A DNA stretch of 64,000 nt from Nocardia stercoris (GCF_003696265.1 NZ_RFFH01000007.1:1-64000), one strand, 5' to 3'; shown: positions 19,017 to 27,942, counted from the stretch's first letter. The notes: a model not told the origin generated them from the letters alone. Translations and numbers: made by a program.

Positions 19017-19684
19017 CGCGCGTCCACCGTGGCCGTGGCGTAGTGCCGGAAGCGGTCGCCGGTGGCGGGCTTGCCCTGCTCGAGCGCCCGGTGACCGCCC
19101 TGGGCCAGCAGTTCCTCCCAGATCTCCTCGATGTGGGCGGTGTGCAACTCCACCGAAACCCATTCCGACAGTACGAAGATGCTCGTGTCGTCGGCACTGA
19201 CATGCATGTGGGCGGCGATGCCGCCCGGATAGTCGCGGCGCGTGCCGGCCTTGGCCTCCTCCGCCGCCAGCATGGCGTCGATCTTCCCGCGTCCCGATTC
19301 CCCCGGTTCCACGGCGAAGAAGGCGACCGGGAAGCAGTACGCGGGCGGCGGCGGCGAGGGCACACCACCGCCGGGAACCGTGCGATACAGGTGGTAGGCG
19401 GTCGGCGCCTCGGCCGCGAAGCCCGCGGGCACGAGGACCCCACCGGCGTCGAGCGCCGGCTCCTGGGCCCACTGCGAATAGACGAGCACCGAGCGGCCGT
19501 CGATATTGCCGAAGCAGCTGACCGCCGCCAAGGTGTCCGGCCAGTCCAGCCGGTTCCAGTGCGCCACGACGGCGTCGGCGATACGGTCCTGGTCCTCGAC
19601 GCCGGTGGCCGGGATCTCGATCGAGAGCGCGGCGGCCACGCCGGGCCGGGCGATCAGTGGGCGGGCGTCGAATGCGACGGTCAT
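19013..19684 (-). CDS. Double-domain ABM-type protein 1 (oxygenase-like)
   Basis: This 223-residue protein is built of two dimeric-alpha/beta-barrel (ABM, antibiotic biosynthesis monooxygenase) repeats. The first half ends SVLVYSQWAQEPAL and the second has IAAHMHVSADDTSIFVLSEW. ABM proteins of this size in angucycline clusters (JadG/GilOII/AlpJ class) act with a flavin reductase to open or contract ring B; this assignment is inference from fold, size and context. It overlaps its neighbours by 4 bp on both sides and is paralogous to the next gene upstream. Confidence 0.7.
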   Translation of the reverse strand: MTVAFDARPLIARPGVAAALSIEIPATGVEDQDRIADAVVAHWNRLDWPDTLAAVSCFGNIDGRSVLVYSQWAQEPALDAGGVLVPAGFAAEAPTAYHLYRTVPGGGVPSPPPPAYCFPVAFFAVEPGESGRGKIDAMLAAEEAKAGTRRDYPGGIAAHMHVSADDTSIFVLSEWVSVELHTAHIEEIWEELLAQGGHRALEQGKPATGDRFRHYATATVDAR

Positions 19685-20352
19685 GGTCGACTCCTTGGTG
19701 CCGAAACCGGTTCGGCGGTGAGGGTGCGGAACAGGTGATAGCGGCGGAACCCGATCGGCCGTACCCCGGGCAGCCCGGTCGAGGTGCGCAGGGTGGCCTG
19801 CCGGGTCGAGCCGGCCAGGAATTCGATATGGGCCTCGTCGGAGACCCATTCGGCGTAGTTGAGCACACGGGTGCCGTCGAGGCTGGCGTGGAAATTGGCC
19901 GACAGCATGCCGGGTGGCGTGGCACCGGCCTCGAGGGTCGCGATGAGCGAATCGATGATGGCCCGCTGCCGGTCCGGCCCGTCCACGTCGAACATCGCGA
20001 CGATCATGCAGCCGGGATCGCCGGTCTCGGTGGTCACGAGGCTGCGCTGTACCCGATACTCCACGGCCTCCGACCGGGCGGCGCCGGTCAGGCTGTGGAC
20101 GAACGCGCGATAGTCCGCGGCCGCGGTCGCTCGGGCATAGGTGAGTACCGTGTCCTCTTCGACGCTCAGATAGCCACTGAACGAACGGAATTCGGGCGGC
20201 CACGGCGTCCGCTGCCACTGCTCGGTGACTTCGGCGAGCAGGGCGTGACCGTGGGTCACGTCGGGCACGTGGCGATGGCCGACGAACACCGCGGGGGCGT
20301 CGGCCCGGCGGATCCGCGGCATGACCTGCGACGGCGTGACGGTGTGGGGCAT
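19681..20352 (-). CDS. Double-domain ABM-type protein 2 (oxygenase-like)
   Basis: This 223-residue protein has the same length and layout as the adjacent copy. The first domain has FRSFSGYLSVEEDTVLTYAR and the second MLSANFHASLDGTRVLNYAEW, the most typical ABM signature of the pair. It probably acts on a polyketide intermediate with reduced flavin or without cofactor. The tandem arrangement suggests duplication and either a heteromer or two consecutive oxidations. A 15-bp gap separates its start from the FMN reductase stop. Confidence 0.7.
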   Translation of the reverse strand: MPHTVTPSQVMPRIRRADAPAVFVGHRHVPDVTHGHALLAEVTEQWQRTPWPPEFRSFSGYLSVEEDTVLTYARATAAADYRAFVHSLTGAARSEAVEYRVQRSLVTTETGDPGCMIVAMFDVDGPDRQRAIIDSLIATLEAGATPPGMLSANFHASLDGTRVLNYAEWVSDEAHIEFLAGSTRQATLRTSTGLPGVRPIGFRRYHLFRTLTAEPVSAPRSRP

Positions 20353-20367
20353 GGGAATCTCTCCGTC

Positions 20368-20988
20368 TCAGCGCTCGTAGGGCCGGTCGAGGCGGGCCGC
20401 GCGCAGGGTTCGTCCCCACCAGACCAGGCGGTCCAACATGCCCTTGGCAGCCGCGGCACTCCCCTCCCGATCCCGGGGCAGGTCGCCGTCGAACGCCTCC
20501 CACACCTGGTGGAAGCTCAGCGATTCGCGGACCGTCACCCCGTGCAGTTCGGCCACGATGTGGCGCAGGTGCTCGACCGCGCGCAGCCCGCCGCTCATGC
20601 CGCCGTAGGACACGAACCCGACCGGTTTGGCGGCCCACTCGGCGTACACCCAGTCCACGGTGTTCTTCAGCGCGGCCGGCAGGGTGTGGTTGTACTCGGG
20701 GGTCACGATGACGTAGGCGTCGGCGGCGGCGATCCGCGCGGCGAGGGCTTCGTGAATGCGGGTGGTCTCCGGGTCGGCGAACTGCCCGGGCGCCGGAATC
20801 ACCAGGGGCAGTGGGTAATCGAGCAGATCGATCACGTCCACGTGGAAGCCGCCGTGGGTCCGGGCCTCGTCGGCGAACCAGCGCGCGACGGTCGGGCCGA
20901 CCCGGCCGTCGCGGACGCTGCCCACGATCACGGCGAGTTCGAGCGGTGCGGACTGCTGTTCGGCCGCAAGGGTTTCGGTGCTGGTCAC
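20368..20988 (-). CDS. NADPH-dependent FMN reductase
   Basis: This 206-residue flavodoxin-like reductase has the N-terminal LAVIVGSVRDGRVGPTVARW and the FMN phosphate/isoalloxazine segment VTPEYNHTLPAALKNTVDW. YGGMSGGLRAVEHLR follows. It supplies reduced flavin to oxygenases. Candidates here are the group D monooxygenase (35177-36355) and the two ABM proteins. GTG start 20988 has a GGAGG site and overlaps the MFS stop (GTGA). Confidence 0.85.
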   Translation of the reverse strand: MTSTETLAAEQQSAPLELAVIVGSVRDGRVGPTVARWFADEARTHGGFHVDVIDLLDYPLPLVIPAPGQFADPETTRIHEALAARIAAADAYVIVTPEYNHTLPAALKNTVDWVYAEWAAKPVGFVSYGGMSGGLRAVEHLRHIVAELHGVTVRESLSFHQVWEAFDGDLPRDREGSAAAAKGMLDRLVWWGRTLRAARLDRPYER

Positions 20989-22214
20989 GGTTGCCTCCAG
21001 GATTCGGCGTGGCGCGGGACGAGGCTCGGGGCGAGACCTCCGGACGGATCGGATGTGCGACGGGCGACCAGTTCCGCGGCGGCGACTACCACCCCGGCGA
21101 CACCGACGACGGCGATGACCGTCGCCGCGGCGCGGTGGGATCCGCTCAGCGCGACGGTGATCGGCAGCAGCAGCGCGGCGCCGAGCTGGACACCGGCCTG
21201 ATAGAACGGGATCGCGGCAGGCCGCCGCTCGACCGCGAGGGTCGCGGTCGCCTGCATGTTCAGCGCCGCGAACGACAGCACGAAGCCGGCTTCCACCAGC
21301 AGCAGGACCGGCAGCACATCCCACAGGTAGGACCCGGATCCGGGCCGGGCCAGGAACCACAGTTCGCCGGTCGCCGCCGCGACCGCACCGGCGAAGATCG
21401 GCCGGGCCGTACCGGTCCGGGCCACCAGCCGGCCGGCGAACGGCGTCGCGACCGTCAACGGCAGGCTGGCCGGGAGGAGGGCGAGGGCGATCTGCCACGC
21501 CGGGTGGCCGTGATCGGCCAGCCGGGCGGTGATCAGCAGCAGCAGACTGACATACGCCCCGTTGAGGGTCGCGGCGCCGAGCGCCGAGCGGACCAGCGTC
21601 GGATTCCGCGGCGGCGACCATACCCACGGTGCGCGGGCGGCCGCGGCGGCGGGAAAGACCCGCCCGCCCAGGACCAGCAGCGCGGCCGCGATCGGCGCCG
21701 GAAACAGCAGCACCAGATGCCAGTTCAGCGCCGCGAGTCCGCCGGACAGCAACAGCCCGGTGGTGAACCCGGCCGCGCCGAACAGCGCGTAGATCGAGAT
21801 CGCCCGCCGCTGTTCGGGGCCGGCCGGGTACTCGGCCATGATCACGGCCAGCCCGGCCGGGGCCGTGGCCGCCGCGGCCGCGCCCTTGAGGACCCGGCAC
21901 GCGACGAGCAGCCCCACGCTGTCGGTACTTCCGCCCACGACCGAGGCGAGGACGAACAGCCCCATCGCGCCCAGATACACCGGCCGCCGCCCGAACCGCG
22001 CGACGACGGCCGGACCCGACACCAGCACCAGCGCGAACCCGAGCGCGAACCCGCTCATCAGCCACTGCGCCGTCCCCAGCGACAGCCCGAGGGCGCGCGC
22101 GATGCCGGGCAGCGCCGGCAGCACGATGGACACCTCGATGGCGTCGAGAATCATGTTGCCCGACAACACGATCAGCAGCAGCGGGGACGGCCGGGCGGGC
22201 CCGTGGTCAGCCAC
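20985..22214 (-). CDS. MFS exporter of the PKS cluster
   Basis: This 409-residue, 12-helix major facilitator has PAVVARFGRRPVYLGAMGLF between helices 2 and 3 and a Gly/Ala-rich helix 5. It probably exports the polyketide and gives self-resistance, inferred from its position inside the operon. GTG start 22214 is preceded by GGAGG and overlaps the LLM flavoenzyme gene by 8 bp. Confidence 0.8.
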   Translation of the reverse strand: MADHGPARPSPLLLIVLSGNMILDAIEVSIVLPALPGIARALGLSLGTAQWLMSGFALGFALVLVSGPAVVARFGRRPVYLGAMGLFVLASVVGGSTDSVGLLVACRVLKGAAAAATAPAGLAVIMAEYPAGPEQRRAISIYALFGAAGFTTGLLLSGGLAALNWHLVLLFPAPIAAALLVLGGRVFPAAAAARAPWVWSPPRNPTLVRSALGAATLNGAYVSLLLLITARLADHGHPAWQIALALLPASLPLTVATPFAGRLVARTGTARPIFAGAVAAATGELWFLARPGSGSYLWDVLPVLLLVEAGFVLSFAALNMQATATLAVERRPAAIPFYQAGVQLGAALLLPITVALSGSHRAAATVIAVVGVAGVVVAAAELVARRTSDPSGGLAPSLVPRHAESWRQP

Positions 22215-23205
22215 CGCGCACCGCCTCCACGCCGAACCGCTTCTCCAGCAGCGGCGGCAGCTGCTCGCTGACCAGCTCGATGTTGCGGGTCACCAGGTCG
22301 TCCGGCATTCCGGCGATATCGGCCCAGAAGATCAAGTGCCGCAACGGCAGTCCGGCCGTGCGCTGGTGGATGCGCTCGGCGGCCTGTTCCGGGGTGAGGA
22401 TCTCGAGCAGCCCCCAGGAGCCGTCCGGATTCGCTCGCCGCAGATCCGCCGGTTGCAGGGTGGGCGGGGCCGGCGCGTCGGTGCCCTCGACCGACTTGCG
22501 GCGGTAGGAGTTCATCTGGTGGGCCAGGTGCGGGGCGACCCTGGCCCAGGCGGCCTCCGGGTCGTCGGCCAGCAGCACGGGCAGCAGGTCGGACACTCGG
22601 GCCGTGTCCGGGTCGTGGCCGCCCTCGATCAGGCCGTCGCGGTAGATCGGGAACAGCTCGTGCGAGATGTGCAGCAGCCCGATGCCGAGCCGCCCGGCCA
22701 GGCGGGCGCCGCGGGGTCCGTAGAACCCGCCCCACACCGGAACCGGCTGCTGGACCGGTCCGGGGGTGACACCGCCGGTCTCCCACAACCGCCGCACCTC
22801 GGCGATCGTCTCCCCGGTCCGGGCGAAGCGGCGGCCGAATTCGGCGTCGAAGAGCCGGTATTCGGGAACGCGGTAGCCGGCGCCGAGCCCCAGTTCCAGC
22901 CGGCCGCCGCTGATCAGGTCGACGATCGCGGCCTCCTCGGCGAGTTGCGCCGGTTTCCGCAATGCCGGGAGCACCACAGCGGTGCCGATGCGGACCCGGC
23001 GGGTGCGGGCCGCGGCGGCGGCCGCGAAGGTGAGCGGCTGGGGCAGGTAGCCGTCCTCGAACAGGTGGTGTTCGGTGAACCAGACCCCGCCGGCACCGCG
23101 CCGGTCGGCCTCCTCGCACAGTTCGAGGGTGCGGGCGTACCGGTCGGCCCAGGGCCGCTGCCAGGGTTCGGGATTGCGCAGGTCGAAGAGCAGTCCGACA
23201 TCCAT
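22207..23205 (-). CDS. LLM-class flavin-dependent oxidoreductase
   Basis: This 332-residue TIM-barrel flavoenzyme of the luciferase-like family opens with MDVGLLFDLRNPEPWQRPWA. It has WFTEHHLFEDGYLP, the strand RRVRIGTAVVLPALRKP and LELGLGAGYRVPEY. Members use FMN or F420; which is used here cannot be decided. It may carry out a late oxidation or reduction of the polyketide. ATG 23205 has an AAGGAA site about 9 nt upstream; an upstream ATG at 23223 overlaps the epsilon-subunit stop (ATGA) and would add six residues. Confidence 0.8.
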   Translation of the reverse strand: MDVGLLFDLRNPEPWQRPWADRYARTLELCEEADRRGAGGVWFTEHHLFEDGYLPQPLTFAAAAAARTRRVRIGTAVVLPALRKPAQLAEEAAIVDLISGGRLELGLGAGYRVPEYRLFDAEFGRRFARTGETIAEVRRLWETGGVTPGPVQQPVPVWGGFYGPRGARLAGRLGIGLLHISHELFPIYRDGLIEGGHDPDTARVSDLLPVLLADDPEAAWARVAPHLAHQMNSYRRKSVEGTDAPAPPTLQPADLRRANPDGSWGLLEILTPEQAAERIHQRTAGLPLRHLIFWADIAGMPDDLVTRNIELVSEQLPPLLEKRFGVEAVRGG

Positions 23206-23219
23206 GAGTACTCGTTCCT

Positions 23220-23432
23220 TCATCGGCGGGCGGCGGAGGTGGTCCACGCCCGGGGATCGGTGAACGCGGGGTGGCGTTCGGGACGGCGCCAGCGCGCGGC
23301 GGTGCGTGGCGGCGCGGATTCCGCTGCGCCGGAACGGGTTCTGGCATACAGCAGCGCGGTGAGCACACCGAGTTCCTCGAGGTCCGGGTGGCCCTTCTCG
23401 ACCCGCAGGAACGGCGGCGTCGCGGCGCTCAT
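23220..23432 (-). CDS. Acyl-CoA carboxylase epsilon subunit
   Basis: This 70-residue protein carries the hallmark of actinobacterial AccE/PccE subunits, FLRVEKGHPDLEELGVLTAL, followed by a basic linker and a Trp-containing tail. Epsilon subunits stabilise the alpha-beta carboxylase complex. The start overlaps the carboxyltransferase stop by 4 bp (ATGA). It is easy to miss because of its size. Confidence 0.85.
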   Translation of the reverse strand: MSAATPPFLRVEKGHPDLEELGVLTALLYARTRSGAAESAPPRTAARWRRPERHPAFTDPRAWTTSAARR

Positions 23433-25000
23433 TGCGGCGGGTTGCCGTGCTTGCGGCGCGGCAGATCGGTGTCCTTGCCCTGCAACATCGCGAAGGCCCG
23501 GATGAGGACGGCCCGGGTGTCGCGCGGGTCGACGACGTCGTCGACCAGGCCCCGTTCCGCGGCGTAGTAGGGGTGCACGAGTTCCCGGCGGTATTCGGCG
23601 ATCTTCGTGTCCCGCACGGCCGCCGGGTCGGCCGCGCCGGCGATCTCGCGGCGGAACACCACGTCCGCGGCCGCCTCGGCACCCATGACGGCGATCTCGT
23701 TGGTCGGCCAGGCCAGCGCGAGGTCGGCGCCGATGGACAGCGAGTCCATCACGATGTACGCGCCGCCGTAGGCCTTGCGCAGGATCAGCGAGACACGCGG
23801 CACCGTGGCATTGCAGTAGGCATAGAGCAGTTTCGCGCCGCGCCGGATGATGCCGGCGTGTTCCTGGTCCACCCCGGGCAGGAAGCCCGGTACGTCGACG
23901 AGGGTGAGCAGCGGGATGTTGAAGGCGTCGCAGAACTGTACGAACCGGGCGCCCTTCTCGCTGGCGTCGATGTCGAGCACCCCGGCCAGCACCAGCGGCT
24001 GGCTGGCCACCACACCCACCACCTGCCCGTCGAGCCGGGCCAGCGCGCACACCAGGTTTCCGGCCCACTGCGCGTGGACTTCCAGATACTCACCGTCGTC
24101 GACGGTTTCGGTGATGACGTCACGAATGTCGTAGGGGCGGCCGCCGTCCACCGGCACGGTGTCGAGCAGGGCGTCGGTCGGGCGGTCCGCGGCATCCGTG
24201 GTGAAGGCGACCGGAGGCAGGTCCCGGTTGTTCGACGGCAGCAGCGACAGCAGCACCCGGACCTCGGCGAGGCAGGTGTCCTCGTCGTCGTAGACGAAAT
24301 GCGCTACGCCCGAGGCAGTTCCGTGTACGTCGGCCCCGCCCAGTTCGTTGTGCGTCACCTGGGCGCCGGTCACCGCGCGTACCACGTCGGGCCCGGTGAT
24401 GAACATCTGCGAGATGTCCCGGACGGCGAACACGAAATCGGTGAGCGCCGGCGAGTAGGCCGCGCCGCCCGCGCACGGGCCCAGCATGACGCTGATCTGC
24501 GGGATGACCCCCGAGGCCCGGGTATTGCGGCGGAAGATCCCGCCGTAACCGGCGAGCGCGGCGACACCCTCCTGGATCCGCGCGCCCGCACCGTCGTTCA
24601 GCGAGATCAACGGCGCACCGGCGGTGAGCGCCATGTCCATGATCTTGTGGATCTTCTGCGCGTGCGCCTCGCCGAGCGCGCCGCCGAAGATACGGAAGTC
24701 GGTGGCGTAGACGAAGACGGTCCGCCCGTCTACCGCGCCCCAGCCGGTGATCACGCCGTCGGTGTAGGGGCGGCGCGTCTCCAGGCCGAACCCGGTGGCG
24801 CGGTGCCGGCGCAGTGGTTCGACCTCGACGAAAGTGCCCGGGTCGAGCAGCTTCTCGATGCGCTCGCGCGCGGTGTACTTGCCCTTGTCGTGCTGGCGAT
24901 CGGTGGCCGTGGGATCGGGTCCGAGTCGCGCGTCGCGTTTGCGTTCGCCGAGTTCGGCCACGCGATCGGCGATGGTGTCGGGTTCGTGCAGGAGGGTCAT
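23429..25000 (-). CDS. Acyl-CoA carboxylase carboxyltransferase (beta) subunit
   Basis: This 523-residue carboxyltransferase has the N-terminal ARERIEKLLDPGTFVEVEPL, the first oxyanion region GAGARIQEGVAALAGYGGIF, and GPCAGGAAYSPALTDFVF. FVQFCDAFNIPLLTLVDVPG and a second oxyanion loop, KAYGGAYIVM, complete it. It transfers CO2 from biotin to acetyl- or propionyl-CoA. With the biotin carboxylase (33398-35149) and epsilon subunit it makes a complete complex dedicated to extender supply. Its start has a GGAAGGA site. Confidence 0.9.
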   Translation of the reverse strand: MTLLHEPDTIADRVAELGERKRDARLGPDPTATDRQHDKGKYTARERIEKLLDPGTFVEVEPLRRHRATGFGLETRRPYTDGVITGWGAVDGRTVFVYATDFRIFGGALGEAHAQKIHKIMDMALTAGAPLISLNDGAGARIQEGVAALAGYGGIFRRNTRASGVIPQISVMLGPCAGGAAYSPALTDFVFAVRDISQMFITGPDVVRAVTGAQVTHNELGGADVHGTASGVAHFVYDDEDTCLAEVRVLLSLLPSNNRDLPPVAFTTDAADRPTDALLDTVPVDGGRPYDIRDVITETVDDGEYLEVHAQWAGNLVCALARLDGQVVGVVASQPLVLAGVLDIDASEKGARFVQFCDAFNIPLLTLVDVPGFLPGVDQEHAGIIRRGAKLLYAYCNATVPRVSLILRKAYGGAYIVMDSLSIGADLALAWPTNEIAVMGAEAAADVVFRREIAGAADPAAVRDTKIAEYRRELVHPYYAAERGLVDDVVDPRDTRAVLIRAFAMLQGKDTDLPRRKHGNPPQ

Positions 25001-25029
25001 CGCATATCCTTCCGGTGCCTCGGGGCGGG

Positions 25030-25791
25030 TCAGCCGAGCAGAGTGCCGCCGGTGGCGTCGACGAAACTGCCGGTGATCCAGCGGGCCTCGTCGGTGGCCA
25101 GGAAAGCGACGACATCGGCGACGTCGCCCGCCTCGCCGACTCGTTTGAAGGCCGAGAGCTGCGCCATCTGCTCGACGGCCTCGGGGATGTCGAACAGCGC
25201 GCTGCCGTTGTTGGTGATGCCGGGCGCGACGCTGTTGACGGTGATGCCGCGCGGCGCCAGGTAGCGGGCGAAGTGCAGGGTCAGTTGTTCGATCGCGCCC
25301 TTGGTCATCGCGTAGGCCGCCTGGTCCGGGTTGGCGAACCGGGTGAGGCCGGACGAGATGTTCACGATCCGCCCGCCGATGGGCAGCAGGGGCAGCGCCC
25401 GTTGCACGATGAAGAACGGCGCCTTGGCGTTGACGGCGAAGAGCCGGTCGAAGTCCTCGGGGGTGACGTCCTCGGGCGTGACGCCGTCGGGGGTGGTGGT
25501 GCCGGCGTTGTTGACCAGGATGTCGAGCCGGGTGTCGCCGGTGCGCTCCTTGAGCCCCTGTTCGAGGCCGAGGAACAACTGGTGGACCCCGCCCGGCGCG
25601 CCGAGCTCGGCTTGGACGGAAAAGGCTCGGCCACCGTCGTTCTCGATGGATTCGACGGTCTCTCGGGCGGCGTCGGCGTTGCCGGCGTAGTGCACGGCGA
25701 CCAGCGCGCCCTGGGCGGCGAGCCGCTGTGCGATGGCGCGGCCGATGCCGCGACTGGACCCGGTGACCAATGCGGTCTTCGAACTGCCCAT
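25030..25791 (-). CDS. Nested gene: free SDR reductase from internal start of the PgaM-like gene
   Basis: An ATG at 25791 inside the fusion frame is preceded by GAGGAG with 9-nt spacing, a strong ribosome site exactly at the domain junction. It would give a 253-residue reductase with the GSSRGIG cofactor motif, NNAG and the YxxxK pair in QAAYAMTKGAIEQ. A nested reductase start is known for pgaM of an angucycline producer, where the free reductase associates with the fusion protein. By analogy both products are expected here. Confidence 0.65.
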   Translation of the reverse strand: MGSSKTALVTGSSRGIGRAIAQRLAAQGALVAVHYAGNADAARETVESIENDGGRAFSVQAELGAPGGVHQLFLGLEQGLKERTGDTRLDILVNNAGTTTPDGVTPEDVTPEDFDRLFAVNAKAPFFIVQRALPLLPIGGRIVNISSGLTRFANPDQAAYAMTKGAIEQLTLHFARYLAPRGITVNSVAPGITNNGSALFDIPEAVEQMAQLSAFKRVGEAGDVADVVAFLATDEARWITGSFVDATGGTLLG

Positions 25792-26994
25792 GATGTCTGA
25801 CTCCTCTGTACTGGGGGTGCCGCCGGTTCCCGGTCCGGCAGGCGGGTGGTCTTCGGTGCCGAGACCGGCGATCGTGCGCGCGAGATGCGCACGGACGGAA
25901 TCGAACTCGAGCAGTTCGGCGAACAGCTCGCGGACGGGTTCGACCTCCGGGCCGCCGAGCAGCAGGACGGTCTGCGCGGCGATATCGCTCAGGGTGCGGG
26001 CACCGTCGCGGTGGCGGGCGCGGTGGTAGCCGTCGAGTCCGTCTACGTTCCGCAGGATCCGGGCCACGAGGCGTCCGCCGAGGTCGGCGGCGTCGCGCAG
26101 CCCGAGGTTCAGGGCCTGGCCGCCGACCGGCATCTGGCGGTGCGCCGCGTCCCCGGCGAGCAGGACCCGCCCGCGCCGGTACTCGGTGACCTGTCGGTTG
26201 GTGTTGTCGAACGCGTTGCGCCACAAGGGCGTTCCGTGTCCGATCGCCTCGCCGGTGACCGCCGCCCAGGCAGCGGCGATCTCGGCGAAGGAGGGTTCGG
26301 TGCGGTCCCGCGGGGTGGCGCCGTAGACGTGCACCATGACCCGGGTACTGCCGTCGGGCCAGCGTGCGGCGGTGGCCAGCCCGTGCGGCAGCCGCTCGAA
26401 TCGCCGTGCCGGAACGTCGATTCCGGCGACGTCCGCGCGCAGCATCTCCTTGGTGGCCGAGCGGCCGGCGAATTCGAAACCGGCCAGGTCCCGGACCGTG
26501 CTGCGCTCGCCGTCGCAGCCGACCAGATACGCCGCGGTGAACGTGTGCCGGTGCCGGTGCGGGTCGACGGCCGTCACCCGGACGAGATCGCCGGTGTCCA
26601 CCAGTTCGGTGACCCGCCGCCCACGCAACAGCAGGGCACCGGCCTGCGCCGCCCGCTCGGCCAGCACCGCTTCCAGCCGGGTCTGCGGGCATTTCCATTG
26701 CCCCGCGAACGGATCGGCCGGTGCGGCGGCGGTCAGGTCGAGCCGAAGCCCGCCGAAGTGGCCGGGACCGCCGTCCGGTAGCGGCCCGAGCCGGTCCAGC
26801 ACGCCGCGGTCGGCGAGCAACCGCATCGTGCGAGTGTGCAGGGTGGAGGCCCGCGACTCGGTCATCGGCGCGATCAGCTGTTCCAGCACGGTGACCCGGA
26901 CGCCACCGGCCGCGAGATCACCGGCCAGCAGCAACCCGGCCGGACCGGCACCGACGACGATGACGTCGGTGCCGGTGGCGTGCGGGCCCGGCAC
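25030..26994 (-). CDS. PgaM-like fusion: FAD hydroxylase plus SDR ketoreductase
   Basis: This is a 654-residue continuous frame. Residues 1-400 form an aromatic-ring hydroxylase with VIVVGAGPAGLLLAGDL, the DG region LVGCDGERSTVRDLAG and the FAD ribityl segment GDAAHRQMPVGGQALNLG. From residue 402 an SDR begins (TALVTGSSRGIGRAIAQ, LVNNAG, YAMTK). PgaM/UrdM proteins of angucycline clusters have the same fusion and act at C12b and C6. The hydroxylase half here lacks the ~90-residue thioredoxin-like tail found in its PgaE-like neighbour. GTG start 26994 lies 3 bp after the aromatase stop. No stop codon or frameshift separates the halves. Confidence 0.85.
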   Translation of the reverse strand: MPGPHATGTDVIVVGAGPAGLLLAGDLAAGGVRVTVLEQLIAPMTESRASTLHTRTMRLLADRGVLDRLGPLPDGGPGHFGGLRLDLTAAAPADPFAGQWKCPQTRLEAVLAERAAQAGALLLRGRRVTELVDTGDLVRVTAVDPHRHRHTFTAAYLVGCDGERSTVRDLAGFEFAGRSATKEMLRADVAGIDVPARRFERLPHGLATAARWPDGSTRVMVHVYGATPRDRTEPSFAEIAAAWAAVTGEAIGHGTPLWRNAFDNTNRQVTEYRRGRVLLAGDAAHRQMPVGGQALNLGLRDAADLGGRLVARILRNVDGLDGYHRARHRDGARTLSDIAAQTVLLLGGPEVEPVRELFAELLEFDSVRAHLARTIAGLGTEDHPPAGPGTGGTPSTEESDIMGSSKTALVTGSSRGIGRAIAQRLAAQGALVAVHYAGNADAARETVESIENDGGRAFSVQAELGAPGGVHQLFLGLEQGLKERTGDTRLDILVNNAGTTTPDGVTPEDVTPEDFDRLFAVNAKAPFFIVQRALPLLPIGGRIVNISSGLTRFANPDQAAYAMTKGAIEQLTLHFARYLAPRGITVNSVAPGITNNGSALFDIPEAVEQMAQLSAFKRVGEAGDVADVVAFLATDEARWITGSFVDATGGTLLG

Positions 26995-26997
26995 GAC

Positions 26998-27942
26998 TCA
27001 CCGCCGTTCTTCGGCGTAGGTCTTGGCGTGTGCCAGCGTGGCGCGGCTGTTGTTGCCCAGCGCGTCCCGGACGAACTGCCGCGCCCGCTCCACATCGGCG
27101 TCGGGACCCAGGACCTCGGTGATGCGGTCGGCCGCGATGATCACCGTGTGCTGGGACGAGGCCGTGGTGACACCGTCGGCGTCCTCCTGGATCTCCCAGT
27201 ACCCGGTGTGCAGGTCCATCAGCGCCGGCAGCGTGGTCTGCTTGTAGGCGATCTTGTTGTGCGGGAAGCAGACTCGCACGGATTCGGTGAGGTGGCTGGA
27301 GCCGTCGCGGGTCCGGGTCTCCATCCGCAGCACCTGAAGTCCCGGCGTGTCCTCGGTCAGTTCGACCGCGGCCACGTGCGGTAGGCGCTCGGTCCAGCGG
27401 TCCGCCTCGTTGATGAAGTCGAAGACGTCCTTCGCCGCGCCGGCGATCCGCACCGAGTCGACGAACGAGATCGTGAGCTCCGCACGCTGCACGGCGGCTT
27501 CGACGGCAGCCTTCAGCCCGGGCAGTTCCGCCCGGCTGTTCTCGTCGACCGCCTGCTCGATCCAGGTCAGGCCCTCCGGGTCGTCGTCGATCGCGCGATA
27601 GGTGTGCAGCAACCGCAGCTCGGTCGAGTCCGCGCCGCGCGGTTCGATGATCCACGTGCCGCCCATCTCGGCGACGGGCGGCGCGGACACCTCCTGCCGG
27701 AACGTGATCCGCAGGCCCTCGGGATCCAGGACACGGCGCGACACCCAGTTCTTTGCCTCGCCGTTGGCGGTGGCCCAGATGCGGATGCGTTCCTCGTTGC
27801 CGATCTGTTCCACCCGATCGACGTAGACCGAGGGCGGGAACAGCCGCGGCCAGTTCTCGACCTCGGCGAGCAGGCGGTACACCTCCGCCGCCGGTGCCGC
27901 CACGGTGACGCTGTGTTCGACCTCGCGAGTCGGCGTACTCAT
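26998..27942 (-). CDS. Didomain aromatase/cyclase
   Basis: This 314-residue protein has two tandem SRPBCC/START domains. Domain 1 (about 1-150) has HSVTVAAPAAEVYRLLAEVE and NWPRLFPPSVYV. Domain 2 (about 160-314) has DSVRIAGAAKDVFDFINEAD and RWTERLPHVAAVEL. Didomain ARO/CYCs close and aromatise the first ring (C7-C12 for reduced chains) of type II polyketides. An AAGGAG site precedes ATG 27942. Its place next to the C9 ketoreductase fits that order of reactions. Confidence 0.9.
   Translation of the reverse strand: MSTPTREVEHSVTVAAPAAEVYRLLAEVENWPRLFPPSVYVDRVEQIGNEERIRIWATANGEAKNWVSRRVLDPEGLRITFRQEVSAPPVAEMGGTWIIEPRGADSTELRLLHTYRAIDDDPEGLTWIEQAVDENSRAELPGLKAAVEAAVQRAELTISFVDSVRIAGAAKDVFDFINEADRWTERLPHVAAVELTEDTPGLQVLRMETRTRDGSSHLTESVRVCFPHNKIAYKQTTLPALMDLHTGYWEIQEDADGVTTASSQHTVIIAADRITEVLGPDADVERARQFVRDALGNNSRATLAHAKTYAEERR

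Noticed and set aside
25030..26994. Possibility that the hydroxylase-reductase fusion is a sequencing frameshift artefact
   Set aside because: The frame is continuous, the junction matches a known natural fusion (PgaM), and both halves keep intact motifs.
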